Shown: positions 35,031-45,083, counted from the first letter of the stretch. The stretch: 64,000 nucleotides of DNA from Xylophilus ampelinus (GCF_003217575.1 NZ_QJTC01000018.1:1-64000); one strand, 5' to 3'. The notes: generated from the letters alone by a model not told the origin. A program made the numbers and translations.

Positions 35031-35923
35031 CCGTCGTTTCTTCCGCCCTGCCGTCTTCGCGGTTCCAGCAGTTCTACGCGCTGACCAAGCCCCGGGTGGT
35101 GCAGCTGATCGTCTTCTGCGCCCTGATCGGCATGGTGCTGGCCGTTCCCGGCCTGCCCACCTGGGCCGAGGTGCGGCTGGCGCTGGTGGCCTGCGCCGGC
35201 ATCTGGCTGGTGGCGGGCGCGGCCGCGGCGTTCAACTGCCTGGTCGAGAAGGGCATCGACGCCAAGATGCGCCGCACCGCCTGGCGCGCCACCGCGCGGG
35301 GGGAACTGTCGGACCGGCAGGCGCTGGGTTTCTCGGCGGTGCTCTGCATCGCCGGCTCGCTGCTGCTCTACCACTACGTCAACCCGCTGACGATGTGGCT
35401 CACCTTCGCCACCTTCGTCGGCTACGCGGTGGTCTACACCGTGATCCTGAAGCCGCTGACGCCGCAGAACATCGTGATCGGCGGCGCCTCGGGCGCGATG
35501 CCGCCGGTGCTGGGCTGGTCGGCCATGACCGGCGACGTCGGCCCCGAGGCGCTGATCCTGTTCCTGATCATTTTCCTGTGGACCCCGCCGCACTTCTGGG
35601 CGCTGGCGCTCTACCGGGTGGAGGACTACCGCAAGTCGGGCCTGCCGATGCTGCCGGTCACCCACGGCAACGAGTTCACCCGGCTGCAGGTGCTGCTCTA
35701 CACGCTGATCCTGTTCGCCGGCTGCCTGATGCCTTTCATCTACGGCATGAGTTCGTGGATCTACCTGGCGACCGCGGTGGTGCTGAGCACCGGTTTCTGC
35801 CTCTACGCCTTTCGACTGTGGCGCTCCTACTCCGACGCGCTGGCGCGGCGCACTTTCCGTTTCTCGTTGATCCACCTGAGCCTGCTGTTCGCGGCGCTGC
35901 TGGTGGACCACTACGTTCTCTAG
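35027..35923 (+). CDS. ctaB: Protohaem IX farnesyltransferase (haem O synthase)
   Basis: 298 residues. Transfers farnesyl to protohaem to make haem O, the substrate of CtaA. Nine hydrophobic segments. ALTKPRVV at the start, the prenyl-diphosphate site [19 protein letters not shown] (with the usual first Asp replaced by Glu, as is common in betaproteobacteria) and [19 protein letters not shown] are family signatures. Translationally coupled to ctaA. Confidence 0.95.
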   Translation: MTVVSSALPSSRFQQFYALTKPRVVQLIVFCALIGMVLAVPGLPTWAEVRLALVACAGIWLVAGAAAAFNCLVEKGIDAKMRRTAWRATARGELSDRQALGFSAVLCIAGSLLLYHYVNPLTMWLTFATFVGYAVVYTVILKPLTPQNIVIGGASGAMPPVLGWSAMTGDVGPEALILFLIIFLWTPPHFWALALYRVEDYRKSGLPMLPVTHGNEFTRLQVLLYTLILFAGCLMPFIYGMSSWIYLATAVVLSTGFCLYAFRLWRSYSDALARRTFRFSLIHLSLLFAALLVDHYVL

Positions 35924-35931
35924 GAGCCGCC

Positions 35932-36537
35932 GTGCCTCTCGACCGCCGCACCCTGACCGTCGCCGCCCTCGCGACCCTCGTCGCCGGGCTGTCCGCCTGC
36001 TCGAAGCCTGCCCCGAAGGCCGCTTTCAATGCGGTCGATGTGACCGGGGCCGACTATGCCCGCGACTTCGCGCTGACCGACCAGCACGGCAGGGCCCGCA
36101 CCCTGGCCGACTTCAAGGGCAAGGTCGTCGCCGTCTTCTTCGGCTTCACCCAGTGCCCGGACGTCTGCCCCACGACCCTGGCCGAGCTGGCCGAGGTGAA
36201 GCGCCAGCTGGGCGCCGACGGCGACAAGCTGCAGGCGGTGCTGGTCTCGGTCGACCCGGAGCGCGATACGCCCGAGCTGCTGTCGGCCTACATGGAGAAC
36301 TTCGACCCGAGCTTCGTCGGCCTGCGGCCCACCCTGGAGCAGCTTCCGGTGGTGGCCAAGGACTTCAAGGTCTACTACAAGAAGGTCGAAGGCAAGGCGC
36401 CCGGCAGCTACTCGATGGACCATTCCGCCGGCACCTACCTGTTCGATCCGCAGGGGCGGCTGCGGCTCTACAGCCGCTACGGTTCGGGCAAAGCGGCATT
36501 GCTGGCGGACATCAAGCTGCTGCTGTCGGGCGCCTAG
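35932..36537 (+). CDS. sco1: SCO1/SenC copper chaperone lipoprotein
   Basis: 201 residues from GTG 35932, preceded by TAGGAG that overlaps the ctaB stop. Lipoprotein signal LVAGLSAC puts the Cys at about residue 23. The thioredoxin-like domain has FFGFTQCPDVCPTTL (Cys-x3-Cys, copper) and the copper His in DHSAGTYLFDP. Delivers copper to the CuA site of subunit II. End of the surf1-ctaA-ctaB-sco1 unit. Confidence 0.94.
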   Translation: MPLDRRTLTVAALATLVAGLSACSKPAPKAAFNAVDVTGADYARDFALTDQHGRARTLADFKGKVVAVFFGFTQCPDVCPTTLAELAEVKRQLGADGDKLQAVLVSVDPERDTPELLSAYMENFDPSFVGLRPTLEQLPVVAKDFKVYYKKVEGKAPGSYSMDHSAGTYLFDPQGRLRLYSRYGSGKAALLADIKLLLSGA

Positions 36538-36540
36538 TCG

Positions 36541-36600
36541 GTTTGCTATGAAATCGATAGCTTGAGGTCGGCGTCCCGCGCCGGCTACAGCTACGAAACG
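36541..36600 (+). repeat. Dispersed TTTGCTAT...ATAGCT repeat, intergenic copy
   Basis: TTTGCTATGAAATCGATAGC, then TTGAGGTCGGCG, then CGCGCCGGCTACAGC. Blocks line up with the copies at 24182 and 40806. It lies between the sco1 and rpoH 3' ends and overlaps neither gene. Confidence 0.7.
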
Positions 36601-36651
36601 CTTGCAAAGTACACGATTCGCGCACCCGGTCGAAACGGGCCCTGAATGACG

Positions 36652-36678
36652 AAAGGGCTGCCCGCAAGACAGCCCTTT
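36652..36678. terminator. Bidirectional terminator between sco1 and rpoH
   Basis: Arms AAAGGGCTG and CAGCCCTTT around a 9-nt loop; short A- and T-tracts on both sides fit termination of the two convergent units. Confidence 0.8.
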
Positions 36679-36715
36679 TGCATGGAGCCAGACGCCGATG
36701 GCACCACCGGTATCG

Positions 36716-37654
<939 letters not shown>

Positions 37655-37681
37655 ACCAGAAGTCCTTTCCTCTTGACTTTC

Positions 37682-37711
37682 ATATTAGCACTCGATTGGA
37701 GAGAGTGCCAA
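37682..37711 (-). promoter_or_regulatory. rpoH promoter overlapped by a CIRCE (HrcA) operator
   Basis: TTAGCACTC-N9-GAGTGCCAA at 37685-37711 matches the CIRCE consensus (TTAGCACTC-N9-GAGTGCTAA) with one mismatch. On the minus strand the same bases contain TTGGCA and TAATAT separated by 18 bp, a good sigma-70 -35/-10 pair lying within or against the operator arms. HrcA bound here would block the polymerase directly. Confidence 0.85.
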
Positions 37712-37897
37712 AGCACAAGTTCCACGGCAGCCGCAATTCACGCTATCGGGTCGATAGCTGCGGCGTTTGCCGATGACCGGGCGCCATCGCCGGTCAATCC
37801 AGTGCTCGAACCTGCTACCCAGCTTAGAACCCGTGCCGCATGCACCGTGTCGGACAGCCCCAGGCTGCCGCTGTCGGAGGGCGCGACGCGGAAGGTC

Positions 37898-39274
37898 TCA
37901 ATCCAGCAACGCCTGGGCGAACTCCCGTGCGTCGAAGGTTTCCAGGTCTTCCAGCTTCTCGCCCACGCCGACGAAGTACACCGGAATCGGCCGCTCCTGC
38001 GCGATCGCGGCCAGCACGCCGCCCTTGGCGGTGCCGTCGAGCTTGGTGACGATCAGGCCGGTGAGGCCCAGCACGTCGTCGAATGCGCGGACCTGGGCCA
38101 GCGCGTTCTGGCCGGTGTTGCCGTCGATCACCAGCAGCACCTCGTGCGGCGCGGTGCCGTCGGCCTTCTGCACCACCCGCTTGATCTTGCGCAGCTCTTC
38201 CATCAGGTGCAACTGGGTCGGCAGCCGGCCGGCGGTGTCGACCAGCACCACGTCCTTGCCGCGGGCCTTGCCGGCGGTGACCGCGTCGAAACTCACCGCC
38301 GACGGGTCGCCGCCCTGCTGGCCGACGATCTCGACCAGGTTGCGATCGGCCCACACGCCGAGCTGCTCGCGGGCCGCCGCCCGGAAGGTGTCGGCGGCGG
38401 CCAGCAGCACGCTGGCGCCCCCGTGCGCCAGGTGCTTGGTCAGCTTGCCGATCGAGGTGGTTTTGCCCGCGCCGTTGACGCCGGCCACCATGATCACCGT
38501 GGGCGTGTGCTCGCCGATCACCAGCGGTTTTTCCAGCGGCTCGAGCAGCGCCGCGATGGCGTCGGCCAGCAGCGCCTTCACCGCCGAGGGCTCTGTGGCG
38601 CGTGCGTCCTTCACCCGGCGCTTCAGGTCGGCCAGCAGGAATTGGGTGGCCTTGACGCCGGTGTCGGCCATCAGCAGGGCGTCTTCCAACTCCTCGTAGA
38701 GCGCGTCGTCGATCCTGGTGCCGGTGAAGACGGTGGTGATGCTGTCGCCGGTCTTGCGCAGGCCGGTCTTCAGCCGGCCCAGCCAGCCGGCACGGGCGGC
38801 TTCCGGGGTCGCACCCGGGGCCGCCACGGGCGGGCCTGGAGGCGCCGGCGCAGCCGGTGGCGGCGCGAAGGCCGGTGCGGGTGGCTTCGGCCGGGCCGCG
38901 GAAGGTGGGGCCTTCGGAACGAACGCGGCGGGTGCCGATAGTGCTGCCGTAGGAGTCGGCGGGGACGCGGGTGCCGGCGGTGCGCCTGTGGCGGCATCGC
39001 CGGGCAGGGCAGGGCGTGGAACGGCCGGCGCCACCGGTGGGGTCGCGTCGGACCATGGTGCCGACGCGGGGGGCGCTTCCCCAGGCTCTACCGGCGTCGC
39101 CACGCCGAACTGGGTCTTGAGCCAGGCCATGGCCGACCCGGTGACGCCGGCCGGTGCAGGAACCGGTGCCGGCGGCTGCACGGCGGCGGTCGAGGGCGGT
39201 GGGGCGGCGTCCGGCGGAGCGGTCGTCGCGGGCTCAGCGGAAGTCGGTGCTTTTTTCTTGAAGAAACTGAACAT
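37898..39274 (-). CDS. ftsY: Signal recognition particle receptor FtsY
   Basis: 458 residues. The N-terminal ~150 are Pro/Ala-rich and of low complexity, replacing the acidic A domain of enterobacterial FtsY. The NG GTPase follows with GVNGAGKTTSIGKL (G1), DTFRAAAREQL, DTAGRLPTQ (G3), and TKLDGTAKGG (G4). It docks ribosome-SRP complexes at the membrane for co-translational insertion. It starts 29 bp from the divergent M16 peptidase gene, so the promoters must overlap. The MFSFFKKK start is typical of betaproteobacteria. Confidence 0.96.
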   Translation of the reverse strand: MFSFFKKKAPTSAEPATTAPPDAAPPPSTAAVQPPAPVPAPAGVTGSAMAWLKTQFGVATPVEPGEAPPASAPWSDATPPVAPAVPRPALPGDAATGAPPAPASPPTPTAALSAPAAFVPKAPPSAARPKPPAPAFAPPPAAPAPPGPPVAAPGATPEAARAGWLGRLKTGLRKTGDSITTVFTGTRIDDALYEELEDALLMADTGVKATQFLLADLKRRVKDARATEPSAVKALLADAIAALLEPLEKPLVIGEHTPTVIMVAGVNGAGKTTSIGKLTKHLAHGGASVLLAAADTFRAAAREQLGVWADRNLVEIVGQQGGDPSAVSFDAVTAGKARGKDVVLVDTAGRLPTQLHLMEELRKIKRVVQKADGTAPHEVLLVIDGNTGQNALAQVRAFDDVLGLTGLIVTKLDGTAKGGVLAAIAQERPIPVYFVGVGEKLEDLETFDAREFAQALLD

Positions 39275-39303
39275 TGGAGCCGTTCTTAGAATCGTACCAT
39301 TCT

Positions 39304-40788
39304 ATGAAACGCGCTATTTCCCTTCTCGGCCTGCTGGCCGCGTTCGGCGCGGGTGCCCAGCTGCCCCCGACCGGCGATCCCACTCCCACCCCGGGCCCTA
39401 CCTCTCCCACCGGCCCTTCGGACGCCATCCCGGGCGGCGCGGCGCCGGCGGGGGCCGAGGCGGTGCAGCAGTTCACGCTGGCCAACGGCATGTCGGTGAT
39501 CGTCAATCCCGACCGGCGCGCGCCCACCGCGGTGCAGATGGTCTGGGTGCGCGTGGGCTCGATGGACGAGGTCGACGGCACCTCGGGCGTGGCCCACATG
39601 CTGGAGCACATGATGTTCAAGGGCACGCCCACCGTGCCGGCCGGCGAATTCTCGCGCCGGGTGGCCGCCCTGGGCGGCCGCGAGAACGCCTTCACCAACC
39701 GCGACTACACCGGCTATTACCAGCAGATCCCGGCCGGCCGCCTGGCCGACGTGATGAAGCTCGAATCCGACCGCTTCGCGAACAACCAGTGGGCCGACGG
39801 CGAGTTCCTCAAGGAGCGCCAGGTCGTCACCGAGGAGCGCCGGATGCGCACCGACGACAACCCGCGCGCCCGGATGGGCGAGGCGCTCAACGCGCAGATC
39901 TATCTGGCCTCGCCCTATCGCCGGCCGGTGATCGGCTGGATGAGCGATATCGCGGCCTACACCGCCGACGACGTCCGCGCCTTCCACCAGAAGTGGTACG
40001 TTCCGGCCAACGCTGTGCTGGTGGTGGCCGGAGATGTGGATCCGGTGGAGGTGCGGCGCCTGGCCGAAGCCACCTACGGCCAGATCCCCGCCCGCCCGGT
40101 GCCCGCGCGCAAGCCCCAGGCCGAGCCGGAGCAGGTCGGCCTGCGCCGCTTCGAATTCAAGGCGCCGGCCGAGCAGGCGTATGTCGCGATGGCCTTCAAG
40201 GTGCCCGGCCTGGAGTCGCTGGCCGCCGATGCGCCGCCGGCCGACGACGCACTGGCGCTGACCATGCTGTCGGCGGTGCTCGACGGGTACTCCGGCGCCC
40301 GCCTGGGCCGGTCGTTGACGCAGGGCCCGAACCGCGTGGCCGACCGCGTCGGCGCCTATCACGCGCTGGTCGCCCGCGGCCCCAAGACCTTCATGCTCTA
40401 CGGGCTTCCGGCCCAGGGCCGCACCGCGGCGCAGGTCGAGGCCGGCCTGCGGGCCGAGGTGGCCAAGGTGGCCGCCAGCGGCGTGACCGAGGCCGAACTG
40501 CGCCGCGCCCGCACCCAGTGGATGGCGGGCGAGGTCTTCAAGCGCGATTCGGTCTTCGAGCAGGCCAACGAACTGGGCAACAACTGGATCCAGGGCATGC
40601 CGCTGGACGCCGACGAGCGCGTGCTGGCGCGCCTGGAGAAGATCACGCCGCAGCAGGTGCAGGACGTGGCCCGCCGCTACTTCGGCGACGACCAGCTCAC
40701 CGTCGGCACGCTGGTGCCGCAGCCGATCGACCCCGCCCGCGCCCGCCGCGCCGCCGCCGCCCAGGCCGCCGGCGGCGATCTGCGCTGA
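39304..40788 (+). CDS. M16 family zinc peptidase, catalytic subunit type
   Basis: 494 residues with a signal peptide (KRAISLLGLLAAFGAGAQ) and a Pro/Thr-rich linker. The inverted zinc motif HMLEHMMF (H-x2-E-H, about residue 98) and the downstream Glu (TNRDYTGYY then LESDRF region) are complete, so it should be active in the periplasm. The second M16 domain follows (SAVLDGYSGARLGR). Forms a pair with the next gene; such active/inactive pairs cleave small peptides or act on membrane lipoprotein complexes. ATG 39304 is used. Confidence 0.92.
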   Translation: MKRAISLLGLLAAFGAGAQLPPTGDPTPTPGPTSPTGPSDAIPGGAAPAGAEAVQQFTLANGMSVIVNPDRRAPTAVQMVWVRVGSMDEVDGTSGVAHMLEHMMFKGTPTVPAGEFSRRVAALGGRENAFTNRDYTGYYQQIPAGRLADVMKLESDRFANNQWADGEFLKERQVVTEERRMRTDDNPRARMGEALNAQIYLASPYRRPVIGWMSDIAAYTADDVRAFHQKWYVPANAVLVVAGDVDPVEVRRLAEATYGQIPARPVPARKPQAEPEQVGLRRFEFKAPAEQAYVAMAFKVPGLESLAADAPPADDALALTMLSAVLDGYSGARLGRSLTQGPNRVADRVGAYHALVARGPKTFMLYGLPAQGRTAAQVEAGLRAEVAKVAASGVTEAELRRARTQWMAGEVFKRDSVFEQANELGNNWIQGMPLDADERVLARLEKITPQQVQDVARRYFGDDQLTVGTLVPQPIDPARARRAAAAQAAGGDLR

Positions 40789-40805
40789 CACCCGACAGGA
40801 AATCG

Positions 40806-42149
40806 ATGTTTGCTATTAAAACCATAGCTATAGGTCGGCTTATCGCGCCGGCTGCGGCCCTTTTTTGCTTGAGTCCCGCCTTTGCGGCCCTGCCGATCGA
40901 ACACTGGACGCAACCCGCCGGAGCCCAGGTCTACCTGGTGCAGAGCAAGGCGGTGCCGATGGTCGACGTGCAGATCGACTTCGACGCCGGCGCCCGGCGC
41001 GATCCGGCGGCCCAGGCCGGGCTGGCCGCCGTCACCGCCAGCATGGGCGAGAAGGGCGTGCGCGCCCACGGCCGCGAGCCGGCGCTCGACGAGAACGCGA
41101 TCGACGACGCCTGGGCCGACCTGGGCGCCAACTTCGGCGCCGGCGCCACCAGCGACCGGATGAGCTTCACCCTGCGCTCGCTGACCGACGCCGCGCTGCT
41201 CGACCGTGCCGCCCGGCTGGCCGCCCGCCAGATCGGCGAGCCGTCGTTTCCCGACGCGATCTGGCAGCGCGAGCGCCAGCGCATCGCCGCCGCGCTGAAA
41301 GAGGCCGACACCCGGCCCGCCACCCAGGCCGGCCGCGCGTTCCAGCGCGCGGTGTACGGCGGCCATCCGTACGGCCAGCGCACCACGCCGCAGACGCTGA
41401 CGGCGATCGGCGTGGCCGACATGCGGGCGCTGCAGGCCCGCGCGCTGCGGTCGTGCGGCGCCAAGGTCAGCATCGTGGGCGCGCTCGACCGCGCCCAGGC
41501 CGATCGGCTGGCCACCACGCTGCTGGGTCGCCTGCCGACGGGGCCGTGCGCAACCTTGCCCGCGGTGGCCGAGGTGCAGCCGCTGGCCGCGCCGCAGGAC
41601 ATCCGCATCCCGTTCGACTCGGCCCAGGCGCACGTCTACATCGGCCAGCCGGGCTTCCGGCGGGCCGATCCCGACTACTTCGCGCTGACGGTCGGCAACT
41701 ACATCCTGGGCGGTGGCGGCTTCGTCTCGCGTCTGACCGAGCAGGTGCGCGAGCAGCGCGGTCTGAGCTACAGCGTGCAGAGCTGGTTCGAGCCGGCCCT
41801 GCACGCCGGCGCCTTCACCATCAACCTGCAGACCCGGCCCGATCAGGCCGCGCAGGCGGTCGACGTGGCGCGGGCGGTGCTCGACCGCTTCGTGGCCGAC
41901 GGCCCGACGCCGCAGGAACTGCAGGCCGCAAAGGACAACCTGATCGGCGGCTTCCCGCTGCGGATCGACAGCAACGCCAAGCTGCTGTCGAACGTCGCCA
42001 ACATCGCCTGGAACGGCCTGCCCCTGGACTACCTCGACACCTGGACCGCCGAGGCGCAGAAGGTGACGGCCGACGACATCCGCGCCGCGTTCGGGCGCAA
42101 ACTGCGGCCCGACCGGATGGTGACCGTGGTCGTCGGAGGCAAGCCTTGA
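40806..42149 (+). CDS. M16 family peptidase-like protein, non-catalytic partner
   Basis: 447 residues. The zinc motif is replaced (LAAVTASMGEKG), so it is catalytically dead. The R/Y pair used for substrate binding in the beta-type partner is present (SRLTEQVREQRGLSYSV). The signal peptide MFAIKTIAIGRLIAPAA is encoded by a copy of the dispersed TTTGCTAT repeat, which supplies the start codon region. 17 bp after the active partner; the two presumably form a heterodimer. The stop overlaps the rsmD start (TTGA). Confidence 0.9.
   Translation: MFAIKTIAIGRLIAPAAALFCLSPAFAALPIEHWTQPAGAQVYLVQSKAVPMVDVQIDFDAGARRDPAAQAGLAAVTASMGEKGVRAHGREPALDENAIDDAWADLGANFGAGATSDRMSFTLRSLTDAALLDRAARLAARQIGEPSFPDAIWQRERQRIAAALKEADTRPATQAGRAFQRAVYGGHPYGQRTTPQTLTAIGVADMRALQARALRSCGAKVSIVGALDRAQADRLATTLLGRLPTGPCATLPAVAEVQPLAAPQDIRIPFDSAQAHVYIGQPGFRRADPDYFALTVGNYILGGGGFVSRLTEQVREQRGLSYSVQSWFEPALHAGAFTINLQTRPDQAAQAVDVARAVLDRFVADGPTPQELQAAKDNLIGGFPLRIDSNAKLLSNVANIAWNGLPLDYLDTWTAEAQKVTADDIRAAFGRKLRPDRMVTVVVGGKP
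40808..40867 (+). repeat. Dispersed TTTGCTAT repeat inside a signal-peptide-coding region
   Basis: TTTGCTATTAAAACCATAGC, then TATAGGTCGGCTTATC, then GCGCCGGCTGCGGCCC. The first ~20 codons of the second M16 gene lie in it. Confidence 0.75.
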
Positions 42150-42808
42150 AGCCGGTCGATTTCCGCAGCCGCAGCCGCAGCGGCAGCGAGGCACCGGCGC
42201 GAGTGCCGGCCGCGCCACCTGTGCCCAGGCACCGCGGCAAGGGCGAGGTGCGGATCATCGGCGGGCTCTGGAAGCGTACCCGGCTGCAGGTGCCCGATCT
42301 GCCCGGCCTGCGGCCGACGCCCGACCGCGTGCGCGAGACCCTCTTCAACTGGCTCGGCCAGGACCTGACGGGATGGCGCTGTCTGGACGCCTTCGCCGGT
42401 ACCGGTGCGCTGGGGCTGGAAGCCGCGTCGCGCGGCGCGAAGCAGGTGATGCTCTGCGAGCGCCAGCCGGCGCTGGTAGACGCCTTGCGCGCCGCCTGCA
42501 CCAGGCTCGAGGCCACCGCCGTCGAGGTGCGCCGGACCGACGGCATCGCCGCGCTGCGCGACGCCGCGCCGGGCAGCCTCGACCTGGTACTGCTCGATCC
42601 GCCGTTCGATGCGGGTTTGTTCGATGCGGCCCTGGCGGCGGCCGCGCGCGCCGTATCGCCCACCGGCAGGATCTACCTGGAAGCACCGCGCCCCTGTACC
42701 GAGGCCGACCTGCGGCCGCTGGGCCTGGCGGTGTCGCGCCACCTGCGCGCGGGTGCGGTCCATGCGCACCTGCTGGTCGTCGCGGCGTCGGAGCCGGCCA
42801 CCGCATAA
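42146..42808 (+). CDS. rsmD: 16S rRNA (guanine-966-N2)-methyltransferase
   Basis: 220 residues. The TTG at 42146 is the best start: GGAGGC lies eight bases upstream and the codon overlaps the previous stop. VRIIGGLWKRTRLQVPD and RPTPDRVRETLFNWL are RsmD hallmarks, followed by the SAM loop CLDAFAGTGALGLEA and the catalytic LDPPF. The first ~30 residues (RSRSRSGSEAPARVPA) are a basic extension not needed for the fold. Confidence 0.93.
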   Translation: MKPVDFRSRSRSGSEAPARVPAAPPVPRHRGKGEVRIIGGLWKRTRLQVPDLPGLRPTPDRVRETLFNWLGQDLTGWRCLDAFAGTGALGLEAASRGAKQVMLCERQPALVDALRAACTRLEATAVEVRRTDGIAALRDAAPGSLDLVLLDPPFDAGLFDAALAAAARAVSPTGRIYLEAPRPCTEADLRPLGLAVSRHLRAGAVHAHLLVVAASEPATA

Positions 42809-42911
42809 TCCGGCGCATCCGCACGGCCGGGCCCGCCGGGTCCGGCCTTCGCCGGTAAGCGCAGGACACGCACCGGCGTACCGGCCGACCCGCTTCGAGG
42901 AGTTCAGTCGC

Positions 42912-43418
42912 ATGGCCCGCAACATTGTCGCCGTCTACCCGGGTACTTTCGACCCGATCACCCTCGGCCATGAAGACGTGGTGCGCCGCGCGACCCAGTT
43001 GTTCGACCGGGTGATCGTGGCGGTGGCGGCCGGCCACCACAAGAAGACGCTGTTCGACCTGCAGGAGCGGATCGACATGGTGCGCGAGGCGGTGCGGGCC
43101 TATCCGCAGGTCGAGGTCGAGAGCTTCTCGGGCCTGCTGCGCGACTTCGTCGTGTCGCGCGGCGCCAAGGCGATGGTGCGCGGCCTGCGGGCCGTCACCG
43201 ATTTCGACTACGAATTCCAGCTGGCCGGCATGAACCGCAGCCTGATGCCGGAGGTGGAAACCGTGTTTCTCACGCCCAGCGACCGTTACCAGTTCATCTC
43301 GAGCACCTTCGTCCGCGAGATCGCGATGCTGGGCGGCGAAACCGACAAGTTCGTCTCGGATGAGGTACACGCGTGCCTGCAAGGCAAGGTGCGCAGCCTG
43401 CGGCCACCCACGGCCTGA
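42912..43418 (+). CDS. coaD: Phosphopantetheine adenylyltransferase
   Basis: 168 residues, full length. Fourth step of coenzyme A synthesis. Nucleotidyltransferase motif YPGTFDPITLGHEDVV with T/HxGH, KAMVRGLRAVTDFDYEFQ in the pantetheine site, and the C-terminal ISSTFVREIA (ISSSxVRE class) for ATP. AGGAG lies before the start. Follows rsmD as in many proteobacteria. Confidence 0.96.
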   Translation: MARNIVAVYPGTFDPITLGHEDVVRRATQLFDRVIVAVAAGHHKKTLFDLQERIDMVREAVRAYPQVEVESFSGLLRDFVVSRGAKAMVRGLRAVTDFDYEFQLAGMNRSLMPEVETVFLTPSDRYQFISSTFVREIAMLGGETDKFVSDEVHACLQGKVRSLRPPTA

Positions 43419-43445
43419 CGGTGCGCCGCCGGCGGCCGGTGCCGG

Positions 43446-44645
43446 CTACGGCCCCAGAGGCCGCGGTTCGGAAGGACCGACGGTAGGATCGGCGTCGGAT
43501 ACCGGTGGCTGCGGGTGGGCCGGCTGGCGCATGTCGTCGTGGTCGTCGACCAGCGGTTTGTCGACGCACCGGTGGATCACGTCGTGCACGAAGCGCAGCT
43601 TGCGCAACGCGCCGTTCGACAGCGCGAACGGGTAAGCGTCGTTCTGTCCCAGGCTGCGGTTGAGGCTGTTGAGCATCAGCGTCACCGGCACCCACTGGCG
43701 CACCAGTTGGTCGAAATCGGTCTCGCGCGATTCGAACGGGTTCGACACGCCGTCGGGCGGCAGCGCGGCACCGCCGGGCACGACCACGTTGGTGTGGTAC
43801 GCCGCTGCCGTCTCCAGCAAATCGACCATGTGCAGGTAATGCGCCCAGGTCTCGGCCCAGTCCTCCCACGGATGGGCGGTGGCATAGGCACTGACGAAAT
43901 CGTTCTGCCAGTCGTTGCCGGAGTGGTCGGTGGCGTAGTGGCGCTCGAGCGCCGCGCCGTAGTCCTGCGAATCGTCGCCGAACACCGCACGGAAAGCCTG
44001 CAGCCCGTTTTGCGCCAGGATCAGGCGGTCCCAATAGTAATGGCCCGATTCGTGCCGCAGATGGCCCAGCAGCGTGCGGTAGGGCTCGTGCAACTGCAGC
44101 TGGCGGCGGGCCCGTTCGTCGTCGTCGGCCTCGGCGATGTTGAGGGTGATCAGTCCCTGGTTGTGGCCGGTCATCACGTTCGGCGCGCCGGGCAGATCGG
44201 CCAGGAACTGGTAGACCGGGCCAGGAACTTCGTTCGGACCCGGCTCGGTGGATGCCAGGCCCAGCCGCGCGAGCGTATAGAACAGCCGTTTCTTGGCGAC
44301 CTCGATCAGGTACCAGCGGTGCTGGTTGGCCGGGATCGAGAGGTCGGGCAGCAACTGGGTCTGGCGGCAGGAGACGCAGAGCAGGTGCGGATCGTGCGAC
44401 GGCACCGCGAAGTTGCAGGCATGGTGCAGGCGATTGTTGATGCACATGCGGTACGTCTGCGTGGAACGGGCGTAGGGTAGACGCTCCAGCAGTTCCTCGC
44501 CGCTGCCGTCGGTCAGCCGGGAGCTGCGCAAGGCGGCCATCGACAGGATGTCCGGCAGGAACGCGAGGCGGCTGCCGCAGTTGAGGCAGGTGACGTTCTC
44601 GAAGAAGACAGGATGTCCGCAATTGTCGCAGTTGAATATCTTCAT
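43446..44645 (-). CDS. Putative zinc-binding metallopeptidase with N-terminal zinc ribbon (DUF2248)
   Basis: 399 residues. The N-terminus is a rubredoxin/zinc-ribbon-like motif CDNCGHP-x-FFENVTCLNCG, followed by a second pair (CNFAVPS, CVSCRQT). The core has LRHESGHYYWD, an HExxH site, and SAYATAHPWEDWAETWAHYLHM, which supplies the third ligand region. The family is usually annotated 'putative zinc-binding metallo-peptidase' and its substrates are unknown. Cytoplasmic. A large hairpin separates it from the stress cluster upstream. Confidence 0.85.
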   Translation of the reverse strand: MKIFNCDNCGHPVFFENVTCLNCGSRLAFLPDILSMAALRSSRLTDGSGEELLERLPYARSTQTYRMCINNRLHHACNFAVPSHDPHLLCVSCRQTQLLPDLSIPANQHRWYLIEVAKKRLFYTLARLGLASTEPGPNEVPGPVYQFLADLPGAPNVMTGHNQGLITLNIAEADDDERARRQLQLHEPYRTLLGHLRHESGHYYWDRLILAQNGLQAFRAVFGDDSQDYGAALERHYATDHSGNDWQNDFVSAYATAHPWEDWAETWAHYLHMVDLLETAAAYHTNVVVPGGAALPPDGVSNPFESRETDFDQLVRQWVPVTLMLNSLNRSLGQNDAYPFALSNGALRKLRFVHDVIHRCVDKPLVDDHDDMRQPAHPQPPVSDADPTVGPSEPRPLGP

Positions 44646-44685
44646 GGGATCCGACCGACCTGCTTTGCCTCTGCTCCATAAGCAA

Positions 44686-44719
44686 AGGCAGGGTCCGGGG
44701 TGTACCCCGGACCCTGCCT
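44686..44719 (-). terminator. Long perfect hairpin between BON gene and metallopeptidase
   Basis: 16-bp arms AGGCAGGGTCCGGGGT and ACCCCGGACCCTGCCT with only a 2-nt apex, followed on the minus strand by TTTGC. It is unusually long for a terminator and sits about 50 bp after the BON gene stop; it may also protect the 3' end of a stress mRNA. Confidence 0.65.
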
Positions 44720-44768
44720 CTCCCCGTAGACCCGGCCGCGGTTCACGCGACGGGCATGCTGTCGATCC

Positions 44769-45083
44769 TTACGGACGAACGACGATATTGTTGCGAACTT
44801 CGCGCACGTTCTTGGTGTTGCGTGCGATCGTTTCCGCGGCGTTCTTCTCGGTCTGCGACTTGGCGAAGCCCGACAGTTGAACCGTGCCGTTGAGGGTTTC
44901 GACGCTGATCGCGGTGGCGGCGACGCTCTTGTCTTCCGCCATCTTGGCCTTCACTGCAGCGGTGATGGCGGCGTCGTCCACATAGGAGCCGACGGTTTGC
45001 TGGTGACGTACGAGAGAGCAACCGGCCGTAACGACGGTGATGCCTGCGAGAGCGGCCAAAGCCAGCGCGCGAACGTATTTCAT
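44769..45083 (-). CDS. BON-domain lipoprotein
   Basis: 104 residues from ATG 45083, giving a signal peptide ending in VVTAGCS with the lipobox Cys. One BON domain follows: DAAITAAVKAKMAEDKSV, VETLNGTVQLSGFA, and VREVRNNIVV. BON proteins bind phospholipid and keep the envelope intact under osmotic stress (OsmY-like). The gene follows the ferritin-like gene on the same strand after 90 bp. Confidence 0.88.
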   Translation of the reverse strand: MKYVRALALAALAGITVVTAGCSLVRHQQTVGSYVDDAAITAAVKAKMAEDKSVAATAISVETLNGTVQLSGFAKSQTEKNAAETIARNTKNVREVRNNIVVRP

